Origin: Flavobacteriaceae bacterium
GTDB lineage: Bacteria > Bacteroidota > Bacteroidia > Flavobacteriales > Flavobacteriaceae
Direction of reading: 5' to 3'
DNA: 64,000 nucleotides
NCBI GenBank assembly: GCA_022428005.1
Contig: JAKMDI010000012.1
Span: forward strand, 41,185-105,184
In this document: piece by piece, positions 36,679 through 45,672 of the stretch
Layout of the letters: the number at the start of each line of letters is the position of its first letter
Position numbering within the stretch: position 1 is the first letter of the stretch
The notes under the pieces: generated by a model
The model's input: only the letters and a program-made list of their open reading frames with translations
Databases searched by the model: none
What the model was told of the DNA's origin: nothing
Position numbers and translations under genes: made by a program

Positions 36679-37040
36679 TCTAAGAGTTCAAAACTATTAA
36701 CAGCATAGGCCTCCCCTGTATTCAAAACGACTTCGGTAACCTGAGTAGGGGTCAGCGATGCTGCATCGAATATCAAGGTAGCTTTTTGTGTTTCAAAATC
36801 CACCTTAGCCGCTATGATTCCTTTGGTATTATTGAGGTTTTTTTCGATAACAGCTGCGCAACCCAAAGCGCAAACCATTCCCCCAATTTCCATTGACATT
36901 TTTTGGGATTTTTCAAAGACCACCTCGGTGACTTCCGGTGAAGTATCCACAACAATTGTTTTTGGTGCAGCACTATTTTTACAGGCAGAAAGCGTCAAAA
37001 ATAAAAATCCGATAAAGCTTAAAAAAAGGTTTTTTCTCAT
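36675..37040 (-). CDS. Heavy-metal-associated (HMA) domain lipoprotein
   Basis: A 121-aa lipoprotein (lipobox LSACKN, Cys20) with a ferredoxin-like HMA fold at ~48-115. The metal-binding loop is GGMVCALGCA, that is C-x3-C, whereas copper chaperones and P-type ATPases use M-x-C-x2-C. A periplasmic or outer-membrane location and binding of a soft or transition metal are inferred. No transporter gene is adjacent; it is convergent with gldD. Confidence 0.82.
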   Translation of the reverse strand: MRKNLFLSFIGFLFLTLSACKNSAAPKTIVVDTSPEVTEVVFEKSQKMSMEIGGMVCALGCAAVIEKNLNNTKGIIAAKVDFETQKATLIFDAASLTPTQVTEVVLNTGEAYAVNSFELLD

Positions 37041-37112
37041 AGGTCAAAGATAATGCAATTAAAAAAAATCAGCTGTTCTTTACAGCAATACATCAGGGTC
37101 TCATAAATTTTT

Positions 37113-39182
37113 TTATTCAAACAAGCTGTCCTCCATAGGTTCGTTTAGCGAGATGGACTTTATGTTAAAATCAATTTTCTGAGGGCCCATATTTTGTTTT
37201 ATCAGATGTGGGAACAGTATGCCCTCTACCGCTTTGAACTCACCATAGGATCTAGTGGCAGACTGGATTTGCCCTTGTACTTCGTTGGTTTCAACGGATT
37301 GGAGCTTTAGAAAATCATCAACGGAATAATAAATAGATTTTTTGTCAGACCATTTAATTTCATAAGCGTCCTTTCCGTCAATAGAAACAACGCCAACCAG
37401 TGTAATTTCATTCTGATCAACATCCAACTCGGGAAACAATGCAGCTTCTTTTCGGGCATTTTCAAATGCTGTTTCATCCATCTCGACCTTTTGCCCTTGC
37501 ATTTCGTTGTATCCCTTTTCAGTACTGATGACCGTCTTTTGCATAACATTACCCATCATACTCACCTCCAACAACATTTGTTTCTTATTGGTTTGTCGGT
37601 TAGAAACTTGTATGGTCATGCCTTGCATACTGGCTTCGGACAAAGTGGCTATCGATTTAATGGCCTCCAATTTCTCTCGCCCTCCAATAGCCGCAATGTA
37701 GCCTTCAATAACGCTTTTTGCGGTAACACCCTCGGGCATGGATTTGGAAAATTCGGGACGGACTGTTGCGTTACCATATTTGTCGTAGAAGTTTACTTTT
37801 AACGGTTGTCCGTTGAATTCTATCTTTTCCAAAGGGTCTAAAATATCACTCCCTTTTCCAGTTACAACAATCCGCAATTGGTTGGGATTAAAGTATTTTT
37901 GGGAAACTCTTTGTATGTCCTCTTGGGTTATTTTTTGAATGTTTTTTAGTAGATCGTTGTAAAAATTATCCGGTAAATTTTGGGTTTTGGTGTTGTAAGC
38001 AAAATTTGCAATGTTTTCGGGATTCTCCATTGAGCGAATCAAGGATCCTGCGTATTTTTTCTTTACCAATTTTAATTCATCCTCGGTAACCATTTCCTTA
38101 CTCATTCGATCAATTTCATAGAGTAGCTCCACCACCGCACTGTCGCTTACAGCATTTCGTACCGCGGCAAATGCACGCATTCTCGATTTGGTCTTGTAAT
38201 TAAGGGTATACCTCGAATAGGAACCGTAGGTGTACCCCTTGTCCTCCCTTAGGTTGAGGAACAATCGGGCTTCTCCACCTCCGCCTAAAATCTGATTGGC
38301 AATCGTCAATGCATAGTAGTCTGGATTGTTCCTGTCTATACTTGCTGTGCTTAAAAGAGAGATTTCTGATTGAACAGCATTGGGCATTTCTACAAAATCA
38401 ATTTGGGTTTGGGTTACGTTTTCAGGATCGGGAAATACTGAAGACGCTATTTTGCCTTTATCCCATTTACCCAGATATTTTTCGGTGAGCATTTTAGCAC
38501 TGTCAAAATCAATATCACCCACAATAATGACATAGGTATTTTGGGCATGGATTCTTTTTTGATATTGTTTTTCTAAGTCTTCAAGCAGAACTTTTTTGAC
38601 ACTTTCCTCCGACACATATTCCCCATAAGGGTGGTCACTTCCATAGGAAAGTAGATTTTCAACACGCCTGGCAGCCGCTTTAACATCTTTTTCCTCTGAC
38701 CTTAGACCCTCTAAAGTTTTTTCAACCTCTTTTTGAAATTCTTCTGCGGTAAAATTTGGGTTGAGCAGCGCATCGGCCATCATTTCAAAGACCCTTGGGA
38801 AGTAGCGCTTTAAAGAACTGCCATAGGCTCCTTCCGAATAGACATTTAAGCTGGCGCCCATAAAATCGATTTCTTCATTAAAATCGTCCTTTGGAATATT
38901 CAGAGACCCTTTTCCCATCATGCTGGAAAGAAGTCCTGACACCCCTGCTTTTTCACCTTCAACATAGAGGGGGTTATCAATCCGTAAGGATACAGATACT
39001 TGAGGTAGTTTGTGATTTTCTACCACCAAAAGGGTAATGCCGTTCTTGAATTGATGTTCCTGGGGTGTTCCAAAATTGATTTCAGGGGCAGGCCCAGGTT
39101 TGGGTTGTACAGAACGGTCGATCTGTCCTTGGACATTGCTGTAAAAAGCAAGGCATACTAATACTATTATGGCTCTAATCAT
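37113..39182 (-). CDS. M16 family peptidase, non-catalytic partner subunit
   Basis: A 689-aa exported protein (signal peptide 1-19) with two M16 domains (~30-440). The HxxEH zinc motif is missing: the equivalent segment reads AGVSGLLSSMMGKGS. It keeps the R/Y substrate pair region (GGGEARLFLNLREDKGYTYG), as in the regulatory subunits of M16B heterodimers. Residues ~490-680 are an extra beta-rich domain resembling outer-membrane lipoprotein-sorting (LolA-like) proteins. Its ATG overlaps the stop of the catalytic subunit gene by 4 bp, so the two are coupled. Confidence 0.88.
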   Translation of the reverse strand: MIRAIIVLVCLAFYSNVQGQIDRSVQPKPGPAPEINFGTPQEHQFKNGITLLVVENHKLPQVSVSLRIDNPLYVEGEKAGVSGLLSSMMGKGSLNIPKDDFNEEIDFMGASLNVYSEGAYGSSLKRYFPRVFEMMADALLNPNFTAEEFQKEVEKTLEGLRSEEKDVKAAARRVENLLSYGSDHPYGEYVSEESVKKVLLEDLEKQYQKRIHAQNTYVIIVGDIDFDSAKMLTEKYLGKWDKGKIASSVFPDPENVTQTQIDFVEMPNAVQSEISLLSTASIDRNNPDYYALTIANQILGGGGEARLFLNLREDKGYTYGSYSRYTLNYKTKSRMRAFAAVRNAVSDSAVVELLYEIDRMSKEMVTEDELKLVKKKYAGSLIRSMENPENIANFAYNTKTQNLPDNFYNDLLKNIQKITQEDIQRVSQKYFNPNQLRIVVTGKGSDILDPLEKIEFNGQPLKVNFYDKYGNATVRPEFSKSMPEGVTAKSVIEGYIAAIGGREKLEAIKSIATLSEASMQGMTIQVSNRQTNKKQMLLEVSMMGNVMQKTVISTEKGYNEMQGQKVEMDETAFENARKEAALFPELDVDQNEITLVGVVSIDGKDAYEIKWSDKKSIYYSVDDFLKLQSVETNEVQGQIQSATRSYGEFKAVEGILFPHLIKQNMGPQKIDFNIKSISLNEPMEDSLFE

Positions 39183-40510
39183 TTTTCTTCTTTTTGAGAT
39201 TCGGGTAGATAGTGTAACTCCAAACGTTGATTTGTATTGAGATATTTACGGGCTACTTGTCTGATGTCCTCTCGGGAAATGGATTTGTAAAGGTCCAGTT
39301 CCTCATTGATCAAGTCGGTATTTCCATCGTAAAAAGCATAATACTCTGCCAATGAATTTGCGATACCTGCAATATTAGCATTGGCACTTACAAATTCTGA
39401 TTCAAACTGGTTCTGTAATTTTTGATAGTCTTTTTCAGAGATGAGCTCATTTTTAATTTTTTCGACCTCCTCATCAATTTCCGCAACCAATGTGGTAAGC
39501 GTTGTTTCCCCCAATGGTAAACTTAAAATTACATAGGTGCTGTAGTCCTCATTATTCATGTTGAAGGCTGCAACCTGAAGGGACATTTTTTGATTGTCGA
39601 CCAATTTCTTGTAAAGTTTAGAACTTTTCCCTTTACTGAGGTAGGTAGAAATAACATCCAACACTCTGGCATCTCTGGTATTTCTCCCGGGCGTTCTGTA
39701 GGCAAGGAAAATCGCAGGAATTTGAATGTTAGGATCATAAGCTTCTGCTCGGATAGTTTCCGTAATAGGGCGCTCTTTTGGGAAACTTCTCTCAATGGTC
39801 ACACCTCTAGGGATGGGCGCAAAATAGTCTGAAATCCATTCTTTGGTCTGTGGGATATCAATGTCTCCTGCAACGGTTAAAATGGCATTATTGGGCACGT
39901 AATATTTCTTGTTGAACGCCATAAACTCCTCCAAAGTGGCAGCATCGAGGTGTTCCATTTTTCCAATGGTAGTTTGGCTGTAGGGATGGACCGCATACAA
40001 TTTGGATTTGACCTCCTCATTCCATTTTCCATAAGGACTGTTGTCATATCGCATTCTTTTTTCTTCTTTGACAACTTCATTTTGAGTATCTACTCCCTTT
40101 TGGTCAATAATGGGGTGAAGCATGCGCTCGGATTCCATCCAGAGCCCTAATTTGAGATTATTGGAAGGAAAGTTTTCGTAATAATAGGTGAAATCGTCGG
40201 TGGTGTAGGCGTTGTTTGAACCTCCATTTCCAGTGACTATCGAAAACCACTTCCCTTTTGGGATGTGCTTTGTACCCTCAAAAAGTAAGTGTTCAAAAAA
40301 ATGAGCAAAACCAGTTCTTTCAGGATTTTCATCTTTAGAACCCACATGGTACAGTACCGAGGTGGTTACTATTGGAACTGAATTGTCCTGGTGAAGAATC
40401 ACATGAAGACCATTGTCTAAATCATATTCTTCGAAGTCTATTTTTTGACCATAAAAAAGGTGGCAAGTAAAAAACAATGCCAATGGAAAAATAAGGTTAA
40501 GTTTTTTCAT
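39179..40510 (-). CDS. M16 family zinc peptidase, catalytic subunit
   Basis: A 443-aa exported M16B peptidase with signal peptide (KKLNLIFPLALFFTCHLFYGQ). The inverted zinc motif H-x2-E-H is in FAHFFEHLLFEGT (~70-82 of the mature numbering) with the distal Glu in NEVVKEEKRMRYD. It lacks the second copy of the Gly-rich/RY region, which the downstream partner provides. I prefer the ATG at 40508-40510 to the upstream one at 40534 because it opens the signal peptide directly. Probable periplasmic peptide degradation. Confidence 0.93.
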   Translation of the reverse strand: MKKLNLIFPLALFFTCHLFYGQKIDFEEYDLDNGLHVILHQDNSVPIVTTSVLYHVGSKDENPERTGFAHFFEHLLFEGTKHIPKGKWFSIVTGNGGSNNAYTTDDFTYYYENFPSNNLKLGLWMESERMLHPIIDQKGVDTQNEVVKEEKRMRYDNSPYGKWNEEVKSKLYAVHPYSQTTIGKMEHLDAATLEEFMAFNKKYYVPNNAILTVAGDIDIPQTKEWISDYFAPIPRGVTIERSFPKERPITETIRAEAYDPNIQIPAIFLAYRTPGRNTRDARVLDVISTYLSKGKSSKLYKKLVDNQKMSLQVAAFNMNNEDYSTYVILSLPLGETTLTTLVAEIDEEVEKIKNELISEKDYQKLQNQFESEFVSANANIAGIANSLAEYYAFYDGNTDLINEELDLYKSISREDIRQVARKYLNTNQRLELHYLPESQKEEK

Positions 40511-40737
40511 AAGTTGATGTTTGAGTGTAGTCACTTCAAGATACTAAATTAAATGCTTTTAATTAAAACGCCTACTAATATGTATTGATCGAACTTAATT
40601 ATAATCATTTTTTTTAGATATTTAGAAAAACATTTTATATTCAAATACTGGATTATTGATTTTATCTATTGAGGCCCCGCCAAACAGTAGCTTGATTGTT
40701 TCCAGAAATTATTTTGTTCGCCTGTAATAAACATATC

Positions 40738-41400
40738 ATGAAAAAAACTATTCTAATATTAGCAGCCTTGTGGCTTCACCATCAAAATGCCACTGGACAG
40801 GTGTTTTCCTACAACAGTATGGAAAATGGTCAAAATATTGAACACCGCGTGTTTATGGATGACAACTACTATGTTGAAACCCAATTTACTGAAGACACCC
40901 AACATTTTATTCAAACCGTAGGTGGGTTTTATGAAAAAAAAGGAGGTAAAATATTCGTAAACTTAGAATTCAACTCCAATTATTCCATAGACAGTCTCAA
41001 ACAGTTAGAGGTGATGACGGACAATGGGTGGAAAAAAATCTCTAAATCAACAATGCCCTTACAAGGAAAATGGCTGATGGCAGGCAGGGTGAAAGACAAT
41101 AAAGAACAAAGAAGAGACACCAATCGCTCGAGAAAAACAATGAAAATTTTAAAAGATGGTTTTTTTCAGTGGATCGCATTCAATACCAAAACTTTTTCTT
41201 TTCACGGTTCAGGTGGAGGGAGATACAGTGCTGAAGGGGGTAATTATACCGAAAACATAGATTACTTTTCAAGAGACGATAAGAAGGTTGGAATTTCGTT
41301 ATCGTTCCAATATCAAAAAAAGGAAATGGATTGGCATCACACAGGATTTAGCAGTAAAGGGGATCCTTTACATGAAATCTGGTCAACGAGAACCCCCTAA
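40738..41400 (+). CDS. Secreted protein, lipocalin-like, function unknown
   Basis: A 220-aa protein with a signal peptide (KKTILILAALWLHHQNATGQ) and a beta-rich body. The C-terminal part (SRKTMKILKDGFFQWIAFN, GGGRYSAEGGNYTENIDYF, DWHHTGFSSKGDPLHEIW) resembles Bacteroidetes lipocalin-like domains of the DUF4488 type; that assignment is tentative. Start at ATG 40738; an in-frame TTG at 40696 would add 14 unlikely residues. It is followed after 3 bp by the BASS-family transporter, suggesting one transcript. Confidence 0.75.
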   Translation: MKKTILILAALWLHHQNATGQVFSYNSMENGQNIEHRVFMDDNYYVETQFTEDTQHFIQTVGGFYEKKGGKIFVNLEFNSNYSIDSLKQLEVMTDNGWKKISKSTMPLQGKWLMAGRVKDNKEQRRDTNRSRKTMKILKDGFFQWIAFNTKTFSFHGSGGGRYSAEGGNYTENIDYFSRDDKKVGISLSFQYQKKEMDWHHTGFSSKGDPLHEIWSTRTP

Positions 41401-41403
41401 GTT

Positions 41404-42351
41404 TTGCGCATCCTCAATCAGATCCCAGCGGCATTCCCTTGGATTGTTTCCATTGCGGCGCTTTTTTCCCTCTACCACCCTCCAATATTCACTTGGTTTT
41501 CAGGACAGTGGATTACATTGGGTTTAGGAGGAATCATGTTGGGAATGGGTTTAACCTTGCAAACAGGAGACTTTCGTCGTATAACGCAGACGCCAAAATG
41601 GGTTTTAACAGGCTTGTTTTTGCAGTTCACCGTTATGCCTTTTATGGGTTGGCTTTTAGCACGCGCATTTCAATTACCTCCTTTTTTTTCCGTGGGTCTG
41701 ATTTTGGTTTCTTGTTGTCCTGGAGGTACTGCCTCTAATGTGATTGTTTTTCTATCTCGCTCTAATTTAGCACTGTCGGTGTCCATGACCGCGCTCTCTA
41801 CTATGGTGGCCATAGTAATGACCCCACTGCTGACCAGTAGCTTGTCAGGAAATGAAATTCAAGTGGATGCTATGGGTTTGTTTTACAGCACCTTGAAGGT
41901 AGTATTAGTGCCAGTAGTATTGGGGATTTTACTCAACGCTAAGTTACCGAAATACACTTTTAAAATTAAACGATATGCCCCCTCTGTTGCTGTTATATTG
42001 ATAACGCTCATTGTTGCCAGTATTATTGGTCAGGGCAAAACCATCATTTTGGGATCTGGTTTTGCTTTGATATTGTCTATAATGACCCTTCACCTGATTG
42101 GATTTGTCTTAGGATATTTTTTGAGTAAAGTTTTATTAAAAGACGAGGGCGTCAGCCGTACTATTTCGGTTGAGGTAGGCATGCAAAATTCTGGACTGGG
42201 GGTGGTGCTGGCAAAAGAAAATTTTGTGAATCCCGCTGTGGCAATTCCAGCGGCCATTTCAAGCCTTGTACATTCTTTGTATGGGAGTATTTTTGTAGCC
42301 CTATTCAGAATGAGGACAAAAAAAGCGTCTGAAAAAAGTGATGCCGAGTGA
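41404..42351 (+). CDS. Bile acid:sodium symporter (BASS) family transporter
   Basis: A 315-aa inner-membrane protein with about ten hydrophobic segments. Family signatures are GIMLGMGLTLQTGDF (~45-59), VSCCPGGTASNVIVFLSRSN (~100-120) and SVEVGMQNSGLGVVLA (~255-270). Bacterial members carry organic anions such as pantoate, keto acids or bile acids with sodium; the substrate here is unknown. The start is TTG at 41404, 3 bp after the preceding stop; no ATG precedes the first membrane helix. Confidence 0.9.
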   Translation: MRILNQIPAAFPWIVSIAALFSLYHPPIFTWFSGQWITLGLGGIMLGMGLTLQTGDFRRITQTPKWVLTGLFLQFTVMPFMGWLLARAFQLPPFFSVGLILVSCCPGGTASNVIVFLSRSNLALSVSMTALSTMVAIVMTPLLTSSLSGNEIQVDAMGLFYSTLKVVLVPVVLGILLNAKLPKYTFKIKRYAPSVAVILITLIVASIIGQGKTIILGSGFALILSIMTLHLIGFVLGYFLSKVLLKDEGVSRTISVEVGMQNSGLGVVLAKENFVNPAVAIPAAISSLVHSLYGSIFVALFRMRTKKASEKSDAE

Positions 42352-42411
42352 GAATAGACCAATACATCGTATATTGATAGATAATTTAGTTTACACCAAC
42401 TTTAAAGTCCT

Positions 42412-43545
42412 ATGACAAAACAGGGATATAGCCGGCGAAAATTTACCACCCAATTATTGGGTGGAGTCGCGACCATGGGCATAGCGCCAACAACAATATT
42501 CGCCCAGCAAAACGTATCGAAATCAGCTGCTGAAATTGATTGGTACGATGTTAAGCAGATAGGGGTTGAGGGCAAAGGCTGGAAGAATACCAAAAGATAC
42601 TTTGACCGTTTGTCTGCAAAAGCAGAAGGGATTGTTCGTGAGAAAGTGTGGAATTTATCTCGACATTCTGCCGGGATGTGTATGCGTTTTGAAACAAATT
42701 CACCCAATATATATGTGCGTTATAATCTGTATTTATCGCGTTTGTCTATGTCTCATATGCCCGCCACAGGGGTCAGTGGCTTAGATTTGTACGCCAAAAA
42801 TGCGGAGGGAAACGACCGTTGGGTAGCTGTGGTAAGGCCAGATAATAAGCAAATGAATACCCCTCTTGCCGAAAACCTTAGGTCTGGCAAGCGTCAGTAT
42901 ACCATCTATTTGCCTTTATACAATGGCGTTGACGATTTTGAGGTAGGCGTCTCCAGCGGGCAGACGTTTACTCCCATTGCTCCACGCAAAGAAAAACCTC
43001 TACTTTTCTACGGAACGTCTATAATGCATGGGGCCTGTGCATCACGCCCTGGGATGGCATTCCCAGCAATCTTAGGAAGAAGATTAAACCGCCCGACCAT
43101 CAATCTTGGGTTTTCAGGGAACGGCCGAATGGAAGCTGAGGTGGCCGACTTGTTAGCAGAGGTAGATCCTTGTGCCTATGTTATCGATTGTCTTCCCAAC
43201 ATGGATAATAAAACTGTTTCTGAAAGGGCGGTTCCACTGGTGAAAAGAATCAGACAAACGCATCCAGAAACTCCCTTACTTTTGGTCGAGGACCGCAGTT
43301 ATACCAACAGCCAGTTTTTTCCCCAAAGAATGGCCCATCACCTGGACAGCAGAAAAGCCCTAAGAGCGGCTTACGCCACATTGAAGGCCGATGGTGTTAA
43401 AAACCTATTTTACTTGAATGGTGAAGGTTTATTGGGAACAGATGGAGAAGGAGCAACAGATGGTTCTCATCCCAACGATTTGGGAATGATGCGGTATGCA
43501 GATGCTTATGAACCCGTTTTGAGGGCCATGCTCAAATATTATTAA
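42412..43545 (+). CDS. Tat-exported SGNH/GDSL-type esterase with GxDLY domain
   Basis: A 377-aa protein with a twin-arginine signal (YSRRKFTTQLLGGVATMG). The N-terminal beta domain contains GVSGLDLYAK, the GxDLY signature found in front of SGNH esterases. The hydrolase domain has block I YGTSIMHGAC (nucleophile Ser), block II GFSGNG, block III with DCLPNM and block V TDGSHPNDLG (catalytic Asp/His). Such enzymes remove acetyl or other acyl groups from carbohydrates; the substrate is not shown. Monocistronic by its surroundings. Confidence 0.9.
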   Translation: MTKQGYSRRKFTTQLLGGVATMGIAPTTIFAQQNVSKSAAEIDWYDVKQIGVEGKGWKNTKRYFDRLSAKAEGIVREKVWNLSRHSAGMCMRFETNSPNIYVRYNLYLSRLSMSHMPATGVSGLDLYAKNAEGNDRWVAVVRPDNKQMNTPLAENLRSGKRQYTIYLPLYNGVDDFEVGVSSGQTFTPIAPRKEKPLLFYGTSIMHGACASRPGMAFPAILGRRLNRPTINLGFSGNGRMEAEVADLLAEVDPCAYVIDCLPNMDNKTVSERAVPLVKRIRQTHPETPLLLVEDRSYTNSQFFPQRMAHHLDSRKALRAAYATLKADGVKNLFYLNGEGLLGTDGEGATDGSHPNDLGMMRYADAYEPVLRAMLKYY

Positions 43546-43637
43546 AAGTCTAATGTTAAATAATATGATTAATTTTATTTGACGATTGACGGCGGAAAAG
43601 ATCCTTTGATTCAATCAGTTAATTTTTATAAAGCAGC

Positions 43638-44006
43638 ATGATAAAAAAAACAAGTTGGCGACCACTACCTGATTTTTTAACCATTAAAGAGAGTAAAATA
43701 GAAGGTTTGGGTGTTTTCACCACCCGTGATTTACCAGAAGGGTTTGATTTGGGAATCTCTCATGTTTTTGATGAACGTTTTCCCGATGGTTATATTAGAT
43801 TGCCTTTAGGAGGTTTTATCAATCACCACGAGATCCCTAATTGTACTGCCTACGAAGCCAATGAGGACGAGAAAATGGGCAATATAAAGCACCTCCGAAT
43901 AAAAGCGTTAGAGGCTGTAGCCAAGGACACAGAAATCACCATCAAGTACATTATTAATAGATTGGAGGACCCCAACTGGGAGTTTGAGTATGAAGTATCT
44001 CAATAA
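43638..44006 (+). CDS. Stand-alone SET-domain protein
   Basis: A 122-aa protein that is essentially one SET domain: EGLGVFTTRDLPEGF (~22-36), GGFINHHEIPNC (NHxxxPN-type AdoMet motif, ~64-75), LRIKALEAVAKDTEITIKYI (~89-108). SET proteins are lysine methyltransferases in eukaryotes; bacterial stand-alone forms have mostly unknown targets. There is no pre-SET or post-SET zinc cluster. It lies alone between the esterase and an unusual hairpin region. Confidence 0.85.
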   Translation: MIKKTSWRPLPDFLTIKESKIEGLGVFTTRDLPEGFDLGISHVFDERFPDGYIRLPLGGFINHHEIPNCTAYEANEDEKMGNIKHLRIKALEAVAKDTEITIKYIINRLEDPNWEFEYEVSQ

Positions 44007-44024
44007 TTGTAATTGGATTTAAAA

Positions 44025-44059
44025 AAACCCGCTAATTTTTTTAAAATCCTTAGCGGGTT
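44025..44059 (-). terminator. Hairpin with minus-strand T-tract
   Basis: Stem AACCCGCTAA / TTAGCGGGTT with a 14-base loop. The seven A at its left side give a T-tract only for minus-strand transcription, so it would stop RNA coming from the right; on the plus strand it lacks a T-tract and would not be a standard terminator for the SET gene. Confidence 0.6.
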
Positions 44060-44166
44060 AACCAATTAAACAAACAAATATGAAGTTTATCAACGTCTTC
44101 GTAAAGGTACTTTAACGTCTGTTAAATATTTCGTAAGGTCAGGTTAAATGGAAGTTAAAATTGGTT

Positions 44167-44193
44167 AAAAAAAGGGCATCCCTAAAGATGCCC
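44167..44193 (-). terminator. Terminator downstream of the family 9 glycosyltransferase gene
   Basis: Stem GGGCATC / GATGCCC, loop CCTAAA, with seven A on the left (T-tract on the minus strand). It lies ~160 bp after the stop of the glycosyltransferase gene and is the natural terminator for it, which leaves the second, more distal minus-strand hairpin (44025-44059) unexplained. Confidence 0.7.
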
Positions 44194-44351
44194 TCGTATT
44201 AACCATAAATCAATTCAAAGAATGAATCAAGTCCTAAAAATACTTCCAAAAAATTTAAGTTGCTGCAATAGCTCCCCTTTTTTTAACTTTTAAATGGATT
44301 TTTTCACAAAAAATCAGTTAAAATGCTCATTACTTATTTATTATAAACATT

Positions 44352-45422
44352 TTATTGATTTCCATTGCTGATTAGAAAAGAAATCCACTCTTTTTCAAAA
44401 AGATTCGGATTCAGTAAATGGTAAAATTCAGATACTTTTTTGGGATTCTTCTGAAGTTCTTTATAATTCTTAAAATCAATGCGGTCTGGAAAATAATTTT
44501 TTAGGTGCACTGCCATGTGTTTGTTGGGAACTTCAATATGCCATCCTGCAGGATCTATAATAGGTGAGAAAATAGCGAATGTTGGTATTTTTAAGCTTTT
44601 TGCCATGTTAATTGCCCCGCCTTCATTTCCCAAGATGGCCACACAATGGTAAACCGTTTTCATGAAGTCCCTCAAAGAGCCAGGGGTCAATTTTTTTACT
44701 ATTGCTTTTTTGGTGGAAGGTGCTAAATGATCCATCAAATCCAATATTTTATCTTCCTGATCGGGACGGTAATTTAATATGATGGGCAGCTGTGTTGTTT
44801 TATAAGTCACCTCAATCAAACGGGCCAAATATTCAGATGGGTAAGTTTTTATATCGCTACTTCCCATGGCGGAAATCATAATGGCTTTTTTTTCTTTCCC
44901 TATCACCTGGTCCATTTTTTTTCTGGAAGACAGCTTTTCTTCATCACTTAGGAATATTTCTACTTCGCTGTTTTTTTGAGCATCTCCCATAATGGGTTCC
45001 AACAACTGAAACCGGTTTACAGTTGATAATTGAAGTGCCGAGTCTTGTTTGGTTTTTCTTTGGATGGAATGGTTGTAAACCAGTAAAGTGTTAATCTTTT
45101 TAAACCCTATTTTTTTCTTGGCAGGTGTAAATGCACATATGAGTAAGCTCTCTAGTTTTCCATAACAATCGATGATATAATCATACTTTTTATTCCTCTG
45201 ATTCAGTAGAAATTTAAAAAAACCCCATTTATTTTTTTTGAAATCGTCTTCAAAAACGACGATTTCATCGATGTAGGGATTATGACGAATCACATCCAAT
45301 GTATGTCTATTGGCAATAAAATCAACAGTTATCTTTGAATTCCACAGTTTAAGATTTTTACAAATAAGGGTGCTTAGCAACACATCTCCTATCATTTTTT
45401 GTTGAATCACCAATATTTTCAT
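44352..45422 (-). CDS. Glycosyltransferase family 9 (heptosyltransferase-like)
   Basis: A 356-aa GT-B glycosyltransferase of lipopolysaccharide core type. The start KILVIQQKMIGDVLLSTLI is the GT9 N-terminus, so I use the ATG at 45420-45422 rather than the upstream in-frame ATG at 45509, which adds 29 residues unrelated to the family. Further GT9 text: HNPYIDEIVVFEDDF, MISAMGSSDIKTYPSEYLA and AILGNEGGAINMAKSLKIPTF-like nucleotide-site text (~280-300). Divergent from a family 4 glycosyltransferase; both probably act on surface polysaccharide. Confidence 0.9.
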   Translation of the reverse strand: MKILVIQQKMIGDVLLSTLICKNLKLWNSKITVDFIANRHTLDVIRHNPYIDEIVVFEDDFKKNKWGFFKFLLNQRNKKYDYIIDCYGKLESLLICAFTPAKKKIGFKKINTLLVYNHSIQRKTKQDSALQLSTVNRFQLLEPIMGDAQKNSEVEIFLSDEEKLSSRKKMDQVIGKEKKAIMISAMGSSDIKTYPSEYLARLIEVTYKTTQLPIILNYRPDQEDKILDLMDHLAPSTKKAIVKKLTPGSLRDFMKTVYHCVAILGNEGGAINMAKSLKIPTFAIFSPIIDPAGWHIEVPNKHMAVHLKNYFPDRIDFKNYKELQKNPKKVSEFYHLLNPNLFEKEWISFLISNGNQ

Positions 45423-45672
45423 AGTACACTTAATAGACTGAAACAATTTAATGAGGAATCCATTAATATGAAGCTTTTCTCCAGCTGATTTTTTTGAAAA
45501 TTCAACCAAAACTTAAAAAAACATAAATAAAAGGTCCCTGATGGATCATTTTGATTGCCAGGCCTATTTAAATTCTAAATCTGTAAAACAGCCCTTGATC
45601 CACCATAAATATCCATTATTACTTAATTCTCATCTTAATTTTCTTTAATCTTGTCCAATAGATTTTTTTTAG

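Larger units (their letters stand above)
44007..44351. other. Intergenic region with nested inverted repeats and a possible 11-aa ORF
   Basis: This 345-bp gap holds two hairpins (44025-44059 and 44167-44193, listed separately), an outer 10-bp perfect inverted repeat TTAACCAATT (44058-44067) / AATTGGTTAA (44159-44168), at least five GTTAA/TTTAAC boxes between them, and a plus-strand ATG at 44080 giving MKFINVFVKVL before TAA at 44113. No ribosome-binding site or promoter box was seen. It may be a leader or a small RNA rather than spacer DNA. Confidence 0.4.

Noticed and set aside
45541..45605. Inverted repeat TGGATCA ... TGATCCA between the two glycosyltransferase genes
   Set aside because: 7-bp arms with a ~45-bp loop are easily found by chance; no other operator-like features.
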